Assembly: GCA_018417955.1 (NCBI GenBank)
Contig: JACTVC010000038.1
Span: forward strand, 124,001-188,000
DNA: 64,000 nucleotides
Direction: 5' to 3'
DNA from: Laccaria trichodermophora
Lineage: Eukaryota; Basidiomycota; Agaricomycetes; Agaricales; Hydnangiaceae
Shown: positions 63,700 to 64,000 of the stretch, one piece after another
Layout: every line of letters starts with the position of its first letter
Numbering within the stretch: the stretch's first letter is position 1
Position numbers and translations under genes: made by a program
Notes under the pieces: generated by a model
What the model saw: only the letters and a program-made list of their open reading frames with translations
What the model was told of the DNA's origin: nothing
Databases searched by the model: none

Positions 63700-64000
63700 T
63701 CATGTCAAGTTTGGCACCTGAATTGTCCGATCCATTTCAAGTCCATCATCCACACTATCTGTATCCACCCACGAATCGCCGTCCTGGTCTAATATGTCGT
63801 CCAAGTCCAACGAAGTGGGTACCACTCCCCCCTTTTCTATTTCCTTCCCTTTGCCCCACATCCGACTCCTCAACAGTATCGGACCAGTCGGCACCGCAGG
63901 GAGGTGTGGGGGCGGTGGAGATAGGAAAACGTCCTCATTCTCCCTGTTCTCCCTCCCCCCGGCTGAGACCACCCTCTCCCTCACCCGGCCCGCAGACCTG
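63700..64000 (-). CDS. C-terminus of a hypothetical protein, 5' end outside the window
   Basis: On the minus strand the frame is open from the window edge to a stop at 63700, with no ATG inside it that looks like a start. The visible residues are Arg/Glu/Pro-rich (VFLSPPPPHLPAVPTGPILL) with an acidic end (LDLDDILDQDGDSWVDTDS, LEMDRTIQVPNLT). This resembles the disordered tail of a larger protein. Family cannot be judged. Confidence 0.45.
   Translation of the reverse strand, partial: RSAGRVRERVVSAGGRENRENEDVFLSPPPPHLPAVPTGPILLRSRMWGKGKEIEKGGVVPTSLDLDDILDQDGDSWVDTDSVDDGLEMDRTIQVPNLT

Overview
The window comes from a basidiomycete fungus, most likely an Agaricomycete. It has dense, intron-rich genes with introns of about 40-70 nt, and families typical of that group: a DUF6533 seven-helix protein, F-box proteins with a WxxV-type boundary motif, a NACHT-WD40 NLR, a decayed P450 and a GPATCH4/TMA23-like protein. 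All gene models below were spliced by eye from GT-AG junctions and family continuity.

Layout. 1-12.5 kb is a compact housekeeping block: a RasGEF (5' end outside the window), an F-box/beta-propeller protein, the mitochondrial Rho GTPase Gem1/Miro, a von Willebrand A protein, and the nucleolar G-patch protein TMA23-like. From about 12.55 to 27.3 kb lies a foreign-looking island of about 14.7 kb. It is AT-rich, almost free of CpG, full of repeats, and carries one large NLR gene (NACHT plus 14 WD40 repeats plus a C-terminal module I do not recognise). That gene is interrupted by a CpG-rich tRNA-derived SINE with a 14-bp target duplication. The island is bracketed by a direct duplication of the 5' half of the TMA23-like gene; the far copy is a pseudogene. 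Next come a decayed P450 (28.3-30.0 kb), the mitotic kinase MPS1, an aminoglycoside-phosphotransferase-like kinase, a DUF6533 membrane protein, a small single-pass membrane protein, a Tc1/mariner-type MITE (39.9-40.6 kb), an F-box protein with an acidic insert, and a tandem pair of uncharacterised genes (43.8-46.0 kb).

The last third contains a disordered acidic protein, a decayed phytase-like-domain gene, cytochrome c oxidase subunit COX6, the AGC kinase SCH9, a full-length ABCB transporter, the ER contact-site protein SCS2/VAP, electron transfer flavoprotein beta, a tRNA-Gln(CUG) with a small intron, and the C-terminus of a gene running off the right edge.

Functionally the ordinary genes are signalling (RasGEF, SCH9, MPS1), mitochondrial (Gem1, COX6, ETFB) and membrane-contact/transport genes with no operon logic. 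The scientifically interesting part is the 12.5-27.3 kb island: an immune-receptor-type gene that kept its reading frame while losing its CpGs, was then cut by a young SINE, and sits between two copies of a host gene it has separated from its old upstream region.
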